Shown: positions 23,164 through 36,119, counted from the first letter of the stretch. The stretch is 64,000 nucleotides of DNA from Lumbricus terrestris (GCA_949752735.1 OX457047.1:35293113-35357112), one strand, 5' to 3'. Program-made: numbers and translations. The notes: generated from the letters alone by a model not told the origin.

Positions 23164-23333
23164 CAGGGCTTTTTTAACGTGCAGTTGTACACAAAATGTG
23201 CAGTTGTAGAAGCACTTCTGTACAGTTAAAACTAGCAAAAAGGTCATTGTCCTCCGATTGGAAGTAATTTACCAAGGATGATGGGAAAGGAAAGGAGTTG
23301 TGCAGTTTTAAAAATTCCTTAAAAACAACCCTG
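23164..23333 (-). mobile_element. hAT-like MITE with CAGGGC ends, second copy
   Basis: Inverse-orientation relative of 9951-10144, sharing GTGCAGTTGTACAC and the CTCCGATTGGAAGTAATTTACC core. Flanked by a perfect 8-bp duplication AATTGTAA (23156-23163 and 23334-23341). It lies in the intron between exons A and B of the IGSF9-like gene. Confidence 0.88.
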
Positions 23334-23395
23334 AATTGTAAGCATAAATTGCGAATTTGTATCATGCCTGTTCAGCAGTACAGTATGTATAAGCA

Positions 23396-23612
23396 ATTGT
23401 TGTAGCGCCCCTTAGAGATTGCGAATTCTCCTCAGAGGCGCTCCCGACTACAGCGCGGACACTGAATCGCGGTTTCACTCTGAAGCGCACGAGCAATTGC
23501 GAGCGAAGGACTTGCTCATGGTCCCTATGGGCGGGCATGAGGTGGATTCGAACCGGAAACGTTCCGGCTCCAGGGCACCAAAACATACCCCTACAACACC
23601 GCGTCCCCACGG
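23396..23612 (-). mobile_element. tRNA-derived SINE copy 2
   Basis: Same family as 21743-21951, with TAGCGCCCCTTAGAG, AGAGGCGCTCCCGACTACAG and GGTGGATTCGAACC. It ends about 70 bp before the acceptor of exon B of the IGSF9-like gene. Confidence 0.88.
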
Positions 23613-23682
23613 CCTTTAGGTCCTTAGAGAAAACACATGACCAGTGCTGTTGCATTTTGACAACACGATATCTTTCTTCCAG

Positions 23683-23836
23683 GTGAACGGACGCTTTCCT
23701 CCGAAGACTAAAACGTTGCAGGACGGCGGCAACTTAACAATCGTGCAGCTGAGCACAGCGGAACAGGGAACGTACGAATGCATCGCTCGAAATGCTGTCA
23801 CTACAATCATCACCGCAGCTTTGCTGCTAGTCCAAA
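23683..23836 (+). CDS. IGSF9/Turtle-like receptor, exon B (second half of last Ig domain)
   Basis: The exon completes the Ig domain begun in exon A. It carries GGNLTIVQLS, then EQGTYECIARNAV with the second disulfide cysteine in the usual D/E-x-G-x-Y-x-C context, then the last strand ending LLLVQS. A potential N-glycosylation site (NLT) is present. The acceptor is a pyrimidine tract ending CAG at 23680-23682, and the donor at 23837 is a consensus GTAAGT. Phase enters 0 and leaves 1. The pairing of tryptophan plus first cysteine in exon A with the second cysteine here is strong evidence that the two exons form one domain. A SINE ends about 70 bp upstream of the acceptor. Confidence 0.85.
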
Positions 23837-24649
23837 GTAAGTAAGAAGTGTTCATTTGTTCTGTCGTTATCAAATTTTTCATGATAAAGCATCAGTAATC
23901 TTTTGCTGAAGGATCAAACAGTTTGGTAAATTGTTTGAAATTTGATATTATTTGTTTAAGAGTAGCTGTCTTTTGCTATGCTAAGATAGAAAGAGGGCAA
24001 GGAAGATGCAAAGAATTGGTAGGCGATGGCAGAAGACGGCGGGTGAAACAATAAGAATAGTTTTGAGAAGACGATAGACGATTTCATCTCACTGCATTTG
24101 ATTTGTATGATTTGATTTGTATGATTTGCCTTTGTGAGTTGAGTTCAGTAGCCAACACCTTACGTTGAGATTACATGAGATTGATCGAATAAAGTGACAG
24201 ATAGTTGTAGCTATTAGATTGTTTGTATCGTGTTATGATTATGATTTAGGCGGGAGAATGGAATTGAAGTTTAACAGTTGATTGAGGTAAGAGAGAGAGA
24301 GAGAGAGAACAACAGATTACACGAGGTTGGTTCCTTGTGCCTACTTTGTGGCCGTGATTCAGATGATGATGTTGGTGCATAAGTTATTGGCGTCCTGGCA
24401 TTCTGCATTTGGTGATGAGCTGTTACCCCCCGCAATCCATTCCCTCCACTTCCGTCTTATTTCCATCCGAGTGTGGTGAACTAATCTCCCCAGTTATGCC
24501 AGAGTTCGTCGAGGTGCGGGGTCATCGGAGTGGAAGTTCGGTCGCATGTGTGAGTTCAATCAAGTGCAAGTTTAGCCATGTACGACTTCATCCAGCGTTA
24601 AGGTTCACTAGGACAGACATTCTGAAATATTGCTATGTCCTGATGGAAT

Positions 24650-24708
24650 TGGATTGCTGATCCCCAGCTGGACAGTCCAGCATGCTAACCAGTGACCCAC
24701 ACTGCCAG
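24650..24708 (-). repeat. Degraded tRNA-derived SINE head
   Basis: On the - strand GGCAGTGTGGGTCACTGGTT then AGCATGCTGGACTGTCCAGC is like a tRNA 5' half with A box and anticodon arm; the B-box region is degenerate. Confidence 0.45.
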
Positions 24709-25729
24709 CTAGTCAGACGAAGGATTGAGGTGGCAGATAAGAGAAAAGGCTGGATTCTGTGCAGGGAAACTGCTGATCCATATTGGTTAATTACTATGGA
24801 GTGGTGGAGTGAACTGTCGCATTCCATCAGCAACCGCGGCTGTTGGTCTTGAGACCTTTCTGTTATGTCGTTGGCCTCCCGTTTACACGTGTCATGTGGC
24901 TTGATAATGATGCTGCTGCTGCTGCTGAAAGTCTGTCGCAGATTTTGCGGATACTTTTCTCAGAATAATAAATTTTTATTCTTATATTATTTGGACCTTA
25001 ACTTTATTGAGAACGGGTTCGCACTTCGGCAGAAAGGCTTTACATTAATGCTCTGCTCTATGGCCTAATATATTATATGAAGGTTTTTTGCTGTTTATGT
25101 TGGTCAGTCCTGTGTTTATTGCTCAGGGCCCGTGGTGTATGTCAGAGCCCTATTTGTATGTCGTGGCCCGATTAGTATGCTGGTTGGTTCACCTTTTTCG
25201 TGTGGAATGGCCTTGTTTTTATGCAGCAGACATTTCTCTAAAACCAGACGAACTGGGTGTAAAACACTGATCCTTGTCATGGCTGTAAATGTGTTTACCG
25301 AACCCTGGAAACTCGCATTAATGTGGCTGAGGAGTCATGGTGTTTATAGTTTATACGTTGTTCTTTTGTGTATTGGATACATCTGTTATGTTCGCTGTGT
25401 GTGCTTTACGTGTTCTTTTGCATTGGCTACTTTGTGCTTATCAAGGGTCACCTTTCATCTGTAAACTGTCGTTTCTATACATTTAAAAGTTACAAGACAA
25501 TTATTTATCCTCCCTAGAATTGTCGTAATCACTGTTCCTCTTTATTGTTGGCTATTTACATCAGCATTCTCTGTTTACTGAGAACTCATGTCATTGTAAG
25601 GACTGACGACAGAAATTCGGAGAGTCCTAGGCAGAGCAGTCAAGGGCCTCTAAGCGCTATCTTAAAGCTAAATGTAAAAAACATTTTAAGAAACAAATTT
25701 AAGGGATAAAAGTGTAGTACGACCTACAA

Positions 25730-25835
25730 TTATATATTTATATGTTAAATATGATTTTATTTAATTTATATTTTTTATAAAATATTATTTTATTTAATTT
25801 ATATTTTTTATAAAATATTATTTTATTTTAGATAT
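25730..25835. repeat. AT-rich tandem duplication
   Basis: Two to three copies of ATTTTATTTAATTTATATTT plus TTTATAAAAT. Confidence 0.85.
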
Positions 25836-27307
25836 AAAATGTGATTTTATTCAGTTGTTAACTTGAAGTTTAAACCGATTGTAGTTGATTTTCTCTTCAA
25901 TGTCATATTTTAAAAGGTATAAATCATAAACTTTTCATATATTTGACTACCGATCCCAGGCCCTTGCCCCCTTGGTGGCCCTGGTCATTGTTGAAATAGA
26001 ATCCATTTTTAATTTACCAAGTTTCTGAAGTCTGTTCCTTTTACCTCATTCAATAGTCCTTGTTTGCAATCCCTAAATGCTCTTTCTATTACTGGCTCTA
26101 TTGTTCCAATCATATTCCAAGTTCCAAACTCCACACCAAGGTGGAAGGGTAAGTGGAATAATTTCTTTGCAAGTTTACCTTCAATGATTGATTCTTTCTC
26201 ATGACATTCCGGTAAATTGGGATCGTTAGTGTCCTGAAACTATTAACACCTGTTAATAGGTGTTGGCATCTGTTGCCTTAGTATGCATTCTATGTTTAAA
26301 AAATTCCCATTCTCTTCAAATTATATATCGGATAATCTCGTAGATATTCTTTGTCTTGATGAATCTTGGTTCCTGCAGAACATTATGTACAGTGTGTGTG
26401 TGAGACTCCTTCCTTTAATTCCTGTCATGACTATTCCATTCTTCTCTTTCCTACATGAACCTCAGCTGGCAGGGACGGATAGTATACAGACATTTTCGAA
26501 AGGTGGGGCCAAAATTGGGCGGGAGAAAATTGCGTTGATTTTTGGCTGAAAAACTGACGACTTTTTTTAATTATTTTTTTTAGTAATTTGGCCAAAGTTT
26601 CCTGAAATATATATACCATTTCCCTGCCAAAATTACTGATGACCCTTTTTTAGTCATCTGATCAAAATGTCTCTTGACGATAAACCATTTTCCAAGCCAA
26701 CACTAAGATAGCTAATGACTTGGTGCTGCTTCCACAGCATTGATTGGAAGCTTGTTGAAACCTAATAGGGAGGGCACTTCCTATGCACATTTCTCAATGG
26801 GGGCCATGGCCGGATTGGCCCCCCTCCTGGATCCACCCTTGTCTGCAGATTTGGTGGAGAACTGTGATATTCCTGCCCTGCACAAATCATGCCTGATAAT
26901 TATGTGCTTGCTTCCCTGCAGCTTGTCTAACACTAAACCATTTGAAATCATTGTTGCTACTTCTGCTCTGGAATTTGGCATTTCACTCACCTTCGTCAAT
27001 TTTTGCTATCTTTGTCTCCTTTCCATTTTCTAGCTTTTCCCTGAATTCTAAATGGCTGCCGGTACTTAAATGTCTTCTTCTTCTTCTTTTGAATTCGTCT
27101 TTTTCAACTTGCTTACTCACCTTGGCCTGTCTTTTGTTTTCTGTGTTTAAACACAGAGCTCTTCTCTCCAAATGGGAGCTTTTCGTTGCCTTTCATATCG
27201 ATTGGTGTCTTTACGATAACGCGGCTATAAAAGTCATTGGATGAGATTGGATGACAATAAATATTCTGCTGTGAATGGGTCAAATCCCTGTCGGAGTGGA
27301 AGGGTCT

Positions 27308-27370
27308 TTAACCCTTTATCGACGAGTGGGATTGGCTTTCCAGTCGCTTTTAGCGCACACTCGTTGTTAA
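27308..27370. mobile_element. TTAA-bounded mini-palindrome (piggyBac-like MITE remnant)
   Basis: Starts TTAACCCTTTATCGACGAGT and ends CACTCGTTGTTAA. Both ends lie on TTAA, and the ends are partly inverted repeats. Similar to 46926-47003 and 53889-53956. Confidence 0.5.
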
Positions 27371-28179
27371 ACGGTTGTGTCTACTTTAAATTTCTATTCT
27401 GGGTTGATGTTGCTGAACTGTGTTCATCTCGAATGAGTTGTGAGGTGACTTGTTTCTGTTTATCAACACTGTTTCATATCACGGATGCTTAGTGTCGCCC
27501 TCCTCCTTTCTCCAGGAGTGGGACTGGCACTGTGAAAGTACGAGCAGTGGGAGAGTTAAGTTGTGAGGTTCAAGGAGGGAGGTATTTATATAGGTGTGCA
27601 CCTTGCCATCACTGAGTAGACCCGGAAGGCCTAGTGGTTAGCCAAAGGATATAATTATGACACCATCTCTGTTTATGGTACTTAAAGGGTAAATTCTAAA
27701 TAGTCCACGAATTTCTGCAGCAATTCACAGAACCATGAATGATTTCTTGATTGAAATATCTCTCTGTGACATGCAGACTTCAGATATTCATCTGGCCCAC
27801 ATTTGGTCCATAGTTCTGGCAGAGTCCTGCCAGTTGCCACTGAGGAGCAATGCTGGTCAACTTTGGTCCCAATGAACTCGGTTGTCTGCCCTTTGACTGG
27901 CTGAAGCTTAAAGGCCAATAAATTCAAACTCAGAACATCCTCTGACTTGATGATAATAATCGGAATTCTAGTTATAGTTTTCAATTTATTTTTATATACC
28001 AATTTTAATTTTCTTAGGGCTGTGCCCCCAGTAGCCCAACAAGGTGCCCTGATAATAATGATGACGATGATGACAATAATGATAATAATAATAGTAGTAA
28101 TAATAATACCAATAATAGTGATAATGACAGTGATAATAATTGTAATTCCCAAAGCTTCATCATTTCATTGTCTCATCCT

Positions 28180-28325
28180 ATAATAATGATGATGATGATG
28201 ATGATGATGATAATGATGATGATGGTGGTGGTGGTGGTGGTGGTGGTGGTGGTGGTGGTGATGGTGAGGGTGAGGGTGGTGGTGGTGGTGATGGTGATGA
28301 TAATAATAATAATGATGACAATAAT
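28180..28325. repeat. (GAT)n/(GGT)n microsatellite
   Basis: GAT units, then GGT units, then mixed GAGGGT and AATAAT units; similar in style to the start of the window. Confidence 0.95.
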
Positions 28326-29471
28326 AGTGACACTTGTATGGTGCCACAACACAGCACATGCCGGTACAATGGCGCCTCGACAAGCATAAGCACATATTCA
28401 GTGTTGTACTATATCCTTATATTACTCACTTTTTTATTCTAAATGTAGATATTATAAGGCTTAACTATATGTACCAATAAACCTAACTGCTGTTTATGGT
28501 GATTTTTACGTCGTTTTATCTATGTGAAATGTATGGAGACCATTGTACCTCTGCATTGCATAGATCTGCTCAGTATGGGCTGTATTTATGACTTTGTTTA
28601 TGAACATGTTATCCAGTTTGTGGAATAAAGGGATTGCTGCTGGTTTCTATTTTTTTAAATGTATACAGTCAAAATCAAAATATAAATGTAATATAAATGT
28701 AAACAGTTATGCAATAAAAATATGTTTTTATTCGTTATTTATCTACTTGCGAATAATAGCTACGTCCAATAAACTTCTTTTGAACTCTGTTTCCATCATT
28801 ATAAATTCTTGTTCAATGTCAGGCCCCTGCCAGGACTGCTGCAAGGGTGGCTGACATTGGACGAGAAATTTATAATCATGGAGACACATTTGTCAGCTAC
28901 ATCCTTTTGCACGCTGGTTAATGAGCATTATCAGAGAATGGCAAAGGTTTAATGTGCAGTGCGAACGGGCTAAGCTTTGTAAATTTACAATGTCTGCCAA
29001 GTTGTGTTTCGCGTTATGACTAGTTTGTGATAATTTGTGGACATTGTACATTGCATTACAGAATTGCGTATAAAATATAGAATTGCATTGGTAGTACCAG
29101 AGCAACCCAAACTGGACTGAATGAGTTTTGGATGTACTAGTATTGTATTGTATTATATTTGATCAATTATGAAGAGCCTCTCACAGCGTAAGCCTTTCAG
29201 AAGTGCTCCAAGCACAAGTTAGCTGAAGAGAAAATGAAGGTTTGATGTGAGAGAAAAGAAGACAGAGATGCCATCAGAGACAATGGTAGAGCATTGAGAA
29301 TTTGAGAATTAGGGAAAGTCCATTCCATAGAGAGAGACCTATGCAGACAAGGAATGTCATTAACATTTTACATGTAGCTAGTAATATTTAAGACGAACAG
29401 ATGACTGTGCGGGATGGGACGGCAGGTATGATTAATGAACTGTTTACAAGAGATCTGTTCTCGTTTTTCAG

Positions 29472-29586
29472 CTGCACTTGAAGAGCATCCACACAACATC
29501 ACGGTCGAGACGACTTTCAACACCGCAAAAGTTTCTTGGCTACCTCCCTACGTTAATGATTCTCAACTCTATAGATATGAATTGTG
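29472..29586 (+). CDS. IGSF9/Turtle-like receptor, exon C (first half of FN3 domain 1)
   Basis: The exon encodes the start of a fibronectin type III domain: HPHNITVETTFNTAKVSWLP contains the usual V-x-W core on strand B, followed by YVNDSQLYRYELW. NIT and NDS are possible N-glycosylation sites. The same segment in vertebrate IGSF9 has the form 'tTANVSWEPGYDGG', which supports the family call. The exon follows a TTTTTCAG acceptor (AG 29470-29471) and ends before GTAAAT at 29587 in phase 2. The last tryptophan codon is split across the intron and is completed by the first base of exon D. Confidence 0.8.
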
Positions 29587-30732
29587 GTAAATCTTCCTCT
29601 CTGTCTTATCCGTATTTATGTTTGCCAATAAGTCTTATGACATTGTCTTCCAATGTCTTTTTTTCTATCTCTTTATGTCTTTGTCTTTGGGTGTGTTTTT
29701 GAGCCTCCTTTATAGCTGGAAGATTGATCTAGAACAGGTTGTTCCAATAAAAAATGGCGATTAAATGGCAAAAGAATAAGTGTTTGGATTTTAACTGAAA
29801 ATGTTGCTCAACTGGGGGCATTATTGGCACAGAGTTGGGAGCATTATTGGCACAGAGTTGGGGGCATTATTGGCGCAGAGTTGGGGGCATTATTGGCACA
29901 GAGTTAATGGTCTGAGCCCGGTTTAGATCTGAAAACATTCATAGGAACTGTCTATTGCATGAGACATCAAACGGCATGGAGAGATGATGCTGGTTCCGAG
30001 GTAAAACCACAGTCTATTTGTTGACAGATCTACTTAAGATGTATACATATGCAATCAGTGAAATCTGAGGACATGCTTACATTGTTTAGTTGATTAGGCA
30101 GTCTTATTGGGCAGTTTAATAATTCCTTTTCAGTAGTTTGTATTCTATTCATATGTACCGTAAACAGTTCATTCATTATCCTTTCTGCATAAACTGATTT
30201 TTTATTCTGCTATTATTATTATTTTTTGTTATAATTATTTGTTCATTAATTAATTGAGTCTTTTATGCGTGCTTGATCAGTTGTTCATGCAAAAGAGCGA
30301 TTCTGAGTCTTGTAGCATGATGCAAGAGTTAAAATGATATGTTTTTTATAACAACAGGACGAAGTACCGGGTACATGTTATTTTACCTCTAATATCATGC
30401 CATGCTGCTCCAATTGCCGCGTAGGAGTTTCGAGAATCAAGGATGACTTTAATAATTTATAATTGAATATGTCTGCCCAATAAGTGAAGCAACTACTAAC
30501 CTAAAAATCATCGTAAATTATATTTTCCAGTTGTGGATTTCCTGCGCTGGAGTAATATAGATCTCGTTGGTTTCCATGCGGCTTATTAGCCGCTCATTCC
30601 GGATGATGGAAGGCCTATCTGGTAGATGTTGCGTGGCGAGCCAGAAGCCACAGGTGTCGTACTGATTGCATTTTAAACCGGAGCTCACCTGCTTAATGAG
30701 GTCTCGCTGGTTGTTGGTTAATTCTTCTCCAG
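29587..30732 (+). other. Intron between exons C and D
   Basis: 1.1-kb intron, GTAAAT to TTCTCCAG, with a short 24-bp tandem repeat at 29813-29905 (GGGGGCATTATTGGCACAGA plus GTTG, about four copies). Confidence 0.75.
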
Positions 30733-30911
30733 GTGTCAGGTGCTGCATGCAAAAGCGAGCGAGGAGTGGCAGAGATTCACTGCCATCCCGGACAACGCGA
30801 CGTCGGTCACGATTTACAACCTCCTGCCTAAGACGTCCTATAGATTCAAGGTGCTTTCCAATCACTCGGGCAAATTTCACTTCAGCCAGGAAGTCGCTGC
30901 TACAACTAACG
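30733..30911 (+). CDS. IGSF9/Turtle-like receptor, exon D (second half of FN3 domain 1)
   Basis: The exon encodes the C-terminal half of the first FN3 domain. EEWQRFTAIPDNATSVTIYN is followed by LLPKTSYRFKVLSNHSGKFH, the classical 'L-x-P-x-T-x-Y-x-F-x-V' FN3 motif. NAT is a possible N-glycosylation site. The acceptor TTCTTCTCCAG lies just before 30733 and the donor at 30912 is GTAGCC, a weaker match. It enters in phase 2 and leaves in phase 1, fitting exon E. A short alternative acceptor (AG at 30738-30739) would remove seven bases and break the frame, so the first AG is preferred. Confidence 0.82.
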
Positions 30912-31354
30912 GTAGCCATGGCAACTCATCTCGACAACCGTTTGATTTTCTTGTGTGTAGCTGTGCTGCTGTTGTGACATGTGAAGTTCTAATCGAAAGC
31001 GTAGTGTGCAGCTGTAGAGGTGGTGTTGAAGTTGGGGTAAAGTACAGTCCGGATATAGCGTGTCCTTTCTAACTATTACCATCTTTCTCCATCGCCGTTA
31101 TAACTCAAGTGCCCAAGGTGGAAGAATAGTCGCCGTAAGTTTTGCGGTAAATTTTCCCACGAGATGGTGATAGCGTTTGGACCATCTTTACAATGGCCCG
31201 CTATCTCTACCGACTCCTAGAACCAAATGGTATTCGTTATCCTATGCACTTTGCAACTTGGTTACTCTGAACTGCAACCAATTCTTTCCAGTCCATGGTT
31301 TCACAGTTTGATAATTACGACAATTTATATGGCGCCGTAACTTGGTCGTGTAGT

Positions 31355-31425
31355 TTCAAAGGCACCTTTCAAAGGCACCTTTCAAAGGCACCTTTCAAAG
31401 GCACCTTTCAAAGGCACCTTTCAAG
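31355..31425. repeat. 13-bp tandem repeat
   Basis: Five near-exact units of CTTTCAAAGGCAC. Confidence 0.95.
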
Positions 31426-32059
31426 GCAGCTAACAGGCGGGTAAACCCTAGAGAACAAGTATGACTTGAGCTGGTCGATCAAATAACGGAGGATGAAAAC
31501 GTCTTGCAAGCAGAATCTGTTAGAAATAGCGTTTAGACAAGAGCCATTGTATACTAATGCTGCAGTCTGTTTAACAGACTTATTTCAGAGATTTAAATCT
31601 CGGGCTTGCACAATCCGGACCCAGGGATCATATTAAAGTGGAATGGCAACCTGGTTGAATGGATGACTGACTGAAAAGTGTTTCAGAACAAGAATTGAAA
31701 AATCTTGATTTGATGTGAGGAATTTTTTTGATATTATGGATTATATAGGCTATTATAATATGCTGGGAATTACGTGTATCCTGGTGAATGCAGAAAGTGT
31801 CGGCTTAACTTAGCTAGAGCCGCGTTTATAAGATGCTGGTTCATTAACAATGTCATGATAAGAAATTGCAAACAGACTCTGTTTGAAATGACTAACGGAT
31901 TTTCTCTCAACAGATCATATAAATCGAAGATCCTCAATTTATTTAATAATCTAATGCGGTGGGCGACATCTTCGACAAAGTCTATCAATCTTGTGTTAAT
32001 GTCGGACCTGGCTAATAGCCTGCAAAGTCAATCAATCAATCAATTAATCAGTCACATAA

Positions 32060-32290
32060 ATTTATATAGCGCCCCTTAAAGATATCTAATCAGAGGCGCT
32101 CACAACCGGGCCTGGTCACAAAGAAAAGTCTTAAGAAGATGATAGAAAGAGCCAGCAGAGTCATGGGGAAGCGAGCGGAGAGCCACAGAGAAGTCATTCC
32201 AGATAGCTGGATCCACCACCGAGAATGCTCTTCGCTGCGTGTTTCGGTGATCTCTAATGTCATTTCCCGCCTTAGGACTGTGTGAGTTCC
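32060..32290 (+). repeat. Second dispersed repeat family, copy 1
   Basis: Starts with the same TATAGCGCCCCTTAAAG and AGAGGCGCTC pieces as the SINE copies, but continues into an unrelated body (GTCTTAAGAAGATGATAGAA, GGGGAAGCGAGCGGAGAG). A relative lies at 52836-52990. Confidence 0.6.
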
Positions 32291-34783
32291 TCAGATTTTT
32301 TTGCTAGGAGAACAATCTGTGCAAAGTCAATTGTCCGAAGAGCTTATTATGCATATTGCATTGTAGCAGAGCATTTGTACAGCAGACATATATGAGTGCC
32401 CTAGTATTAAAGGCGCTATATAAATGTTCATATGCATACATGCGTACATCTGTTAAGTACCTCATCTTAGAGCTTTCAAGTTGAAGCATCTTCCTCTTTG
32501 TATTTGATCTGGAGCAATTAGCAGCATTTTGCTTCCAGACTGATCTGGAAGCATTAATCTATAACCACAATCTTCTTCCTATTGTTTGAAGCTGGTGTGT
32601 AGGATTTCGTTTGCCCATAATAGCACAGAGCTGTGCTAAGGGTAGTGCGGGCGGGGTGCTGTGATTACACTCCAATGGCCCCACTGAGAACGAACAAGCC
32701 CACCCAACACAGATTTTTTACTGTGTCCCTTGAAACTGCGGGCCCAGCACCGTTAGCACCCAACTATATGTGGACCTGAGCAATGAGCATAGTTGTCTGG
32801 ATAAATACTGGTACTTGATTTTCTTATCTGGCAGGCGTTTCTAGGTAATGCAGAGCTTGGTTCTTACTGTGGCTCCTCGTTTTATGGTTTTCTTGGAAAC
32901 CTAATTGATTCTGTGCCATTGATTTTCCATGTTGAAGTCGTCGTTACTTGTGGTCGATATGGATTTAACAATCAATCGAGGATGATTTAGACCCAATTTC
33001 TGTTGTCTTCTATCGGATGATGTAGTCTTCTGATATGTCAGGAGCCTGTTTCGGCTGACCAGCGGGCATTAATCTTCTCCAAGTGTAGGGACCTCTCTCT
33101 CTGCCTCTGGAAAAATGATTTGTAGGAAGCGGTATCTCTGCTCAGATCGTCATATTAAAAAGTCAGCGGAGGGCTATTGAGCAGAAATGAGTTGTCTCTT
33201 ATGGTTCCCTGGTTTGCTGGATGATGTGATAAGGAGATGAGCAGACATGAGTCGGTGCCTTTGGAGGAAAACAACAGCGAATGTCGTCTGCTGCTCTAGA
33301 TTGAGAAAGATACTTGCGATCTTCTTACTGCATCTCTGGGATACGTTGAATATTGAAAGTTCATTGTTGTTGTTGATAATAAGTAACTCTGATACAAAAT
33401 ACCTCAAATGATGGTGTTAGAATACCAACCCGCAGTCAGAGGTTACTTATGAGAAGATCGTAGTGAAATGGAAGATGAGTTAATGTGTACATGTTTTCAA
33501 TTGGCAGGTTACTTTGCATAAAAGTTGAACAAGTTCTTGACATTCGTTACTAATCACATTTGTATTAAATGAAAATAATGGTGATCTCCAGATATTTTGA
33601 CACTCGAGAAAGCTAGGTTATGGGAACCAGCTTATTCACAGGCACTTCATGAAAACTCAGAATTGAAGAGGTGGTCATTGTCAGTTTTAGTTTGTGGGAA
33701 ATTGTGGCTCTATGTAAAAAGAATCCTTAAAACCTGTTTGTATTACCATGGTCGGACTGTGAGCATCTCCAAGTGTGCTTCTTGAAGGGGTGCCATATAA
33801 ATTCTTGAAAATGAAACCACTAACTGACCATTCCAGTTTTGTAGAGCAGTGGTACTACTGATTGGATGCTGTTCTAGCTTTTCTTTGTGTGTTTCGAGAG
33901 CGATAGTATGTGTGTCGTGTCTTCTACGAGTCTTTTGGGCGTAGAGCACATCTTACCGGCCAGCAGTGGCTGTGTTATCTTCAGTTAACAAGCGATAACT
34001 CGAAATTACGACGCAGCCTGTATCTTCTTTGTTGGTTATTGGTAGAACGGCTCTCGTGGGCGCTGTTGTGAATAAGTATGTCAATTGTAGGTCCTTGCAG
34101 CCTGGATCACATTCGTTTGTATTTTTCCTGTAGAATGTGTCTCCGATGTACAACAGTGGACGGTTAGAGCGAGGCCGGAGACAAAAACTTTCTAAAGACT
34201 AGGAATGTTGGAAGTGCGCTGTTATTAGGGTTTATTGAGTCAAGAAAGCATATTTGCGGCGTCTTCCTTGTCGTGAGAAGATACTGGAGCCGTTCGCCGG
34301 CAATGTAGCAAACAAATTGCTGGTTCGGGACATTTTTAAGGTATTTATAGGCGGAGAAGTACGTGGATGGCTGAAGGCCAAAGTAGAGTTCCAGAATTGC
34401 TGTCTTTAGAGGAATCCTACGTTAAATATTCATCTGCGTTGCTAGCAAATGGCTTGGTATACTTTGAGTGACTGAAGGTTGTATTATTTATACAAGCTCA
34501 TGTGATAGCCCGTGATTCTACTGAGCAGTGCGGAGTGTAGACGTATCCTGCAGCTGGTGATACTCTGTCGAAATTGACTTGTAAAGATTGCAGTTTGTTT
34601 TTTGTGTTGAGCAGCTGAGACAATTTCATCAGGTTCTAACAATTGGTCCACTGTGGAGGCATTCACGAGACATACGATCCGAGCCTCTTCAGTCACAGGT
34701 TGGTGGGCGTTCTTATACACTTAAAGATTGACTGAAGAAATAAGGAAGCTGTTGTAAACATATCATGTGTCTATGTATGTTTG

Positions 34784-34999
34784 AGCACTTTTTATTGCGC
34801 CCCTTCAAAATCTACTCCGAGGCGCTCCTGACTATGGTTCGGACACTGGATCAGGGTTTCACGTTTCACACCGAAATGCAGCAGCAATTGTGAGTGAAGG
34901 ACTTGCTCATGGCCCATGCGTGGCAGTTTGAGGTGGATTTGAACACACAACTTCTTCCAGCTCCAAGGCACCAAGCATACCCCTACACCACTGTGCCCC
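34784..34999 (-). mobile_element. tRNA-derived SINE copy 3
   Basis: Same family: TTGCGCCCCTTC, GAGGCGCTCCTGACTA, GGTTTCACG, GGACTTGCTCATGG and GAGGTGGATTTGAACAC. Confidence 0.87.
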
Positions 35000-35504
35000 A
35001 CATGTACACATGTAGATGTCTTAAATTCTTAAATATCTGAGCTTAGCACAATAGCCACATCAGGAAAACCAGCTTATTAGCTGATGCTATATAAATGATG
35101 TCAAATTCACAGAAGCCTCATTGTTTGTTCCGTTAACTTTTTTTCTTTGTCTGTTCAATTGACTTTTTTTTCTTTGGTTATTTGACTTTTTGTCAACCAT
35201 GCAGAATTATTCTTTTGTCTCCTTTCTTTGCTTGGCGATGATTGATTGACGAGTTTTTCGATAGGTCAGGCCTGCTTGCTTCCATGAATGTCCTGATGTT
35301 TCTTCTTGTTCAATTGATTTTTCTTTTCAATTTGGTGATGATGCATCCTGGCCTGTGAATGAAAATCGATTTAAATCGGCTACATTGTTTAGTTGATTGC
35401 TTTCAATATTTTTTCTTCTTTTAATCAATTACTTGTGCGACCAATTCTACCAATCTTTTAACCTGGCTTAAATTCTTGACTCAGTATTACTCTGTTTAGT
35501 TTTT

Positions 35505-35645
35505 GAATACATTGATGTTAGGGTTTTGTCATTTCTTAAACTCTGATTTCTCTTAGGCCCTACCATTTCAAGTTTTTTAATACAAATGATGTTAGGGTTT
35601 TGTCATTTCTTAAACCCTGATTTCTCTTAGGCCCTACCATTTCAA
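35505..35645. repeat. Two-copy tandem duplication (about 72 bp)
   Basis: Two copies of GATGTTAGGGTTTTGTCATT continuing to GGCCCTACCATTTCAA, nearly identical. Confidence 0.92.
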
Positions 35646-36119
35646 TTTGTCTGATCATTTGTCGATTTTATGCGACAATTAATTTGCAAGCGGTTATCTT
35701 CTTTGTGAATTTGTGGTTAATTGGTTCAGTGTGGATAAATTAAATTGCTGGACTTCTGCATTTTCTCCATGCATGGTTTCAAAGTTTACTCAGAGCATAC
35801 TCTCTGCAGGATCTTGAAGAGAAGTGGGTAGAATGGCGAGATCGAGTGTGCACTGCATACTTTGTTTATGCCTGGTATGGAGCCTCCATGGCCCTAGGCT
35901 GTGAAAGGTTCGGTTTATTGCCAGTGTGGAAATTGCTTTTTTTTATTGACAGATATGGTATGTTTCATATTTTACATTTTGTCTAAGTCTGCCTCATGGT
36001 TAAATTGTGTTCCATGCCATTTCGTGTAATGTGCGACCTTCTTTAAACCAAACTGCTTCTCCGCACTTTCGTCACTTCATCATTAAAATCTGCAAATCGC
36101 TCCTTAGCTTGTTTGTATG

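Larger units (their letters stand above)
16229..23682 (+). other. Intron between exons A and B of the IGSF9-like gene
   Basis: 7.5-kb intron bounded by GTCTGT and CAG. It holds the large minisatellite at 16690-18210, TA-rich DNA at 19295-19430, a 110-bp tandem duplication at 20238-20455, a 13-bp repeat at 20994-21190, pyrimidine tracts, two SINEs and a hAT-like MITE. No coding exon was recognised. Confidence 0.7.
23837..29471 (+). other. Intron between exons B and C of the IGSF9-like gene
   Basis: 5.6-kb intron, GTAAGT to CAG. Contains a tRNA-like remnant at 24650-24708, a duplicated AT-rich block near 25740-25835, a TTAA-bounded palindrome at 27308-27370 and trinucleotide repeats at 28050-28325. 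No further exon was recognised. Confidence 0.7.

Noticed and set aside
27682..28152. 156-codon - strand ORF
   Set aside because: The N-terminal third is isoleucine-rich translation of an AAT/GAT repeat; the rest shows no recognisable domain.
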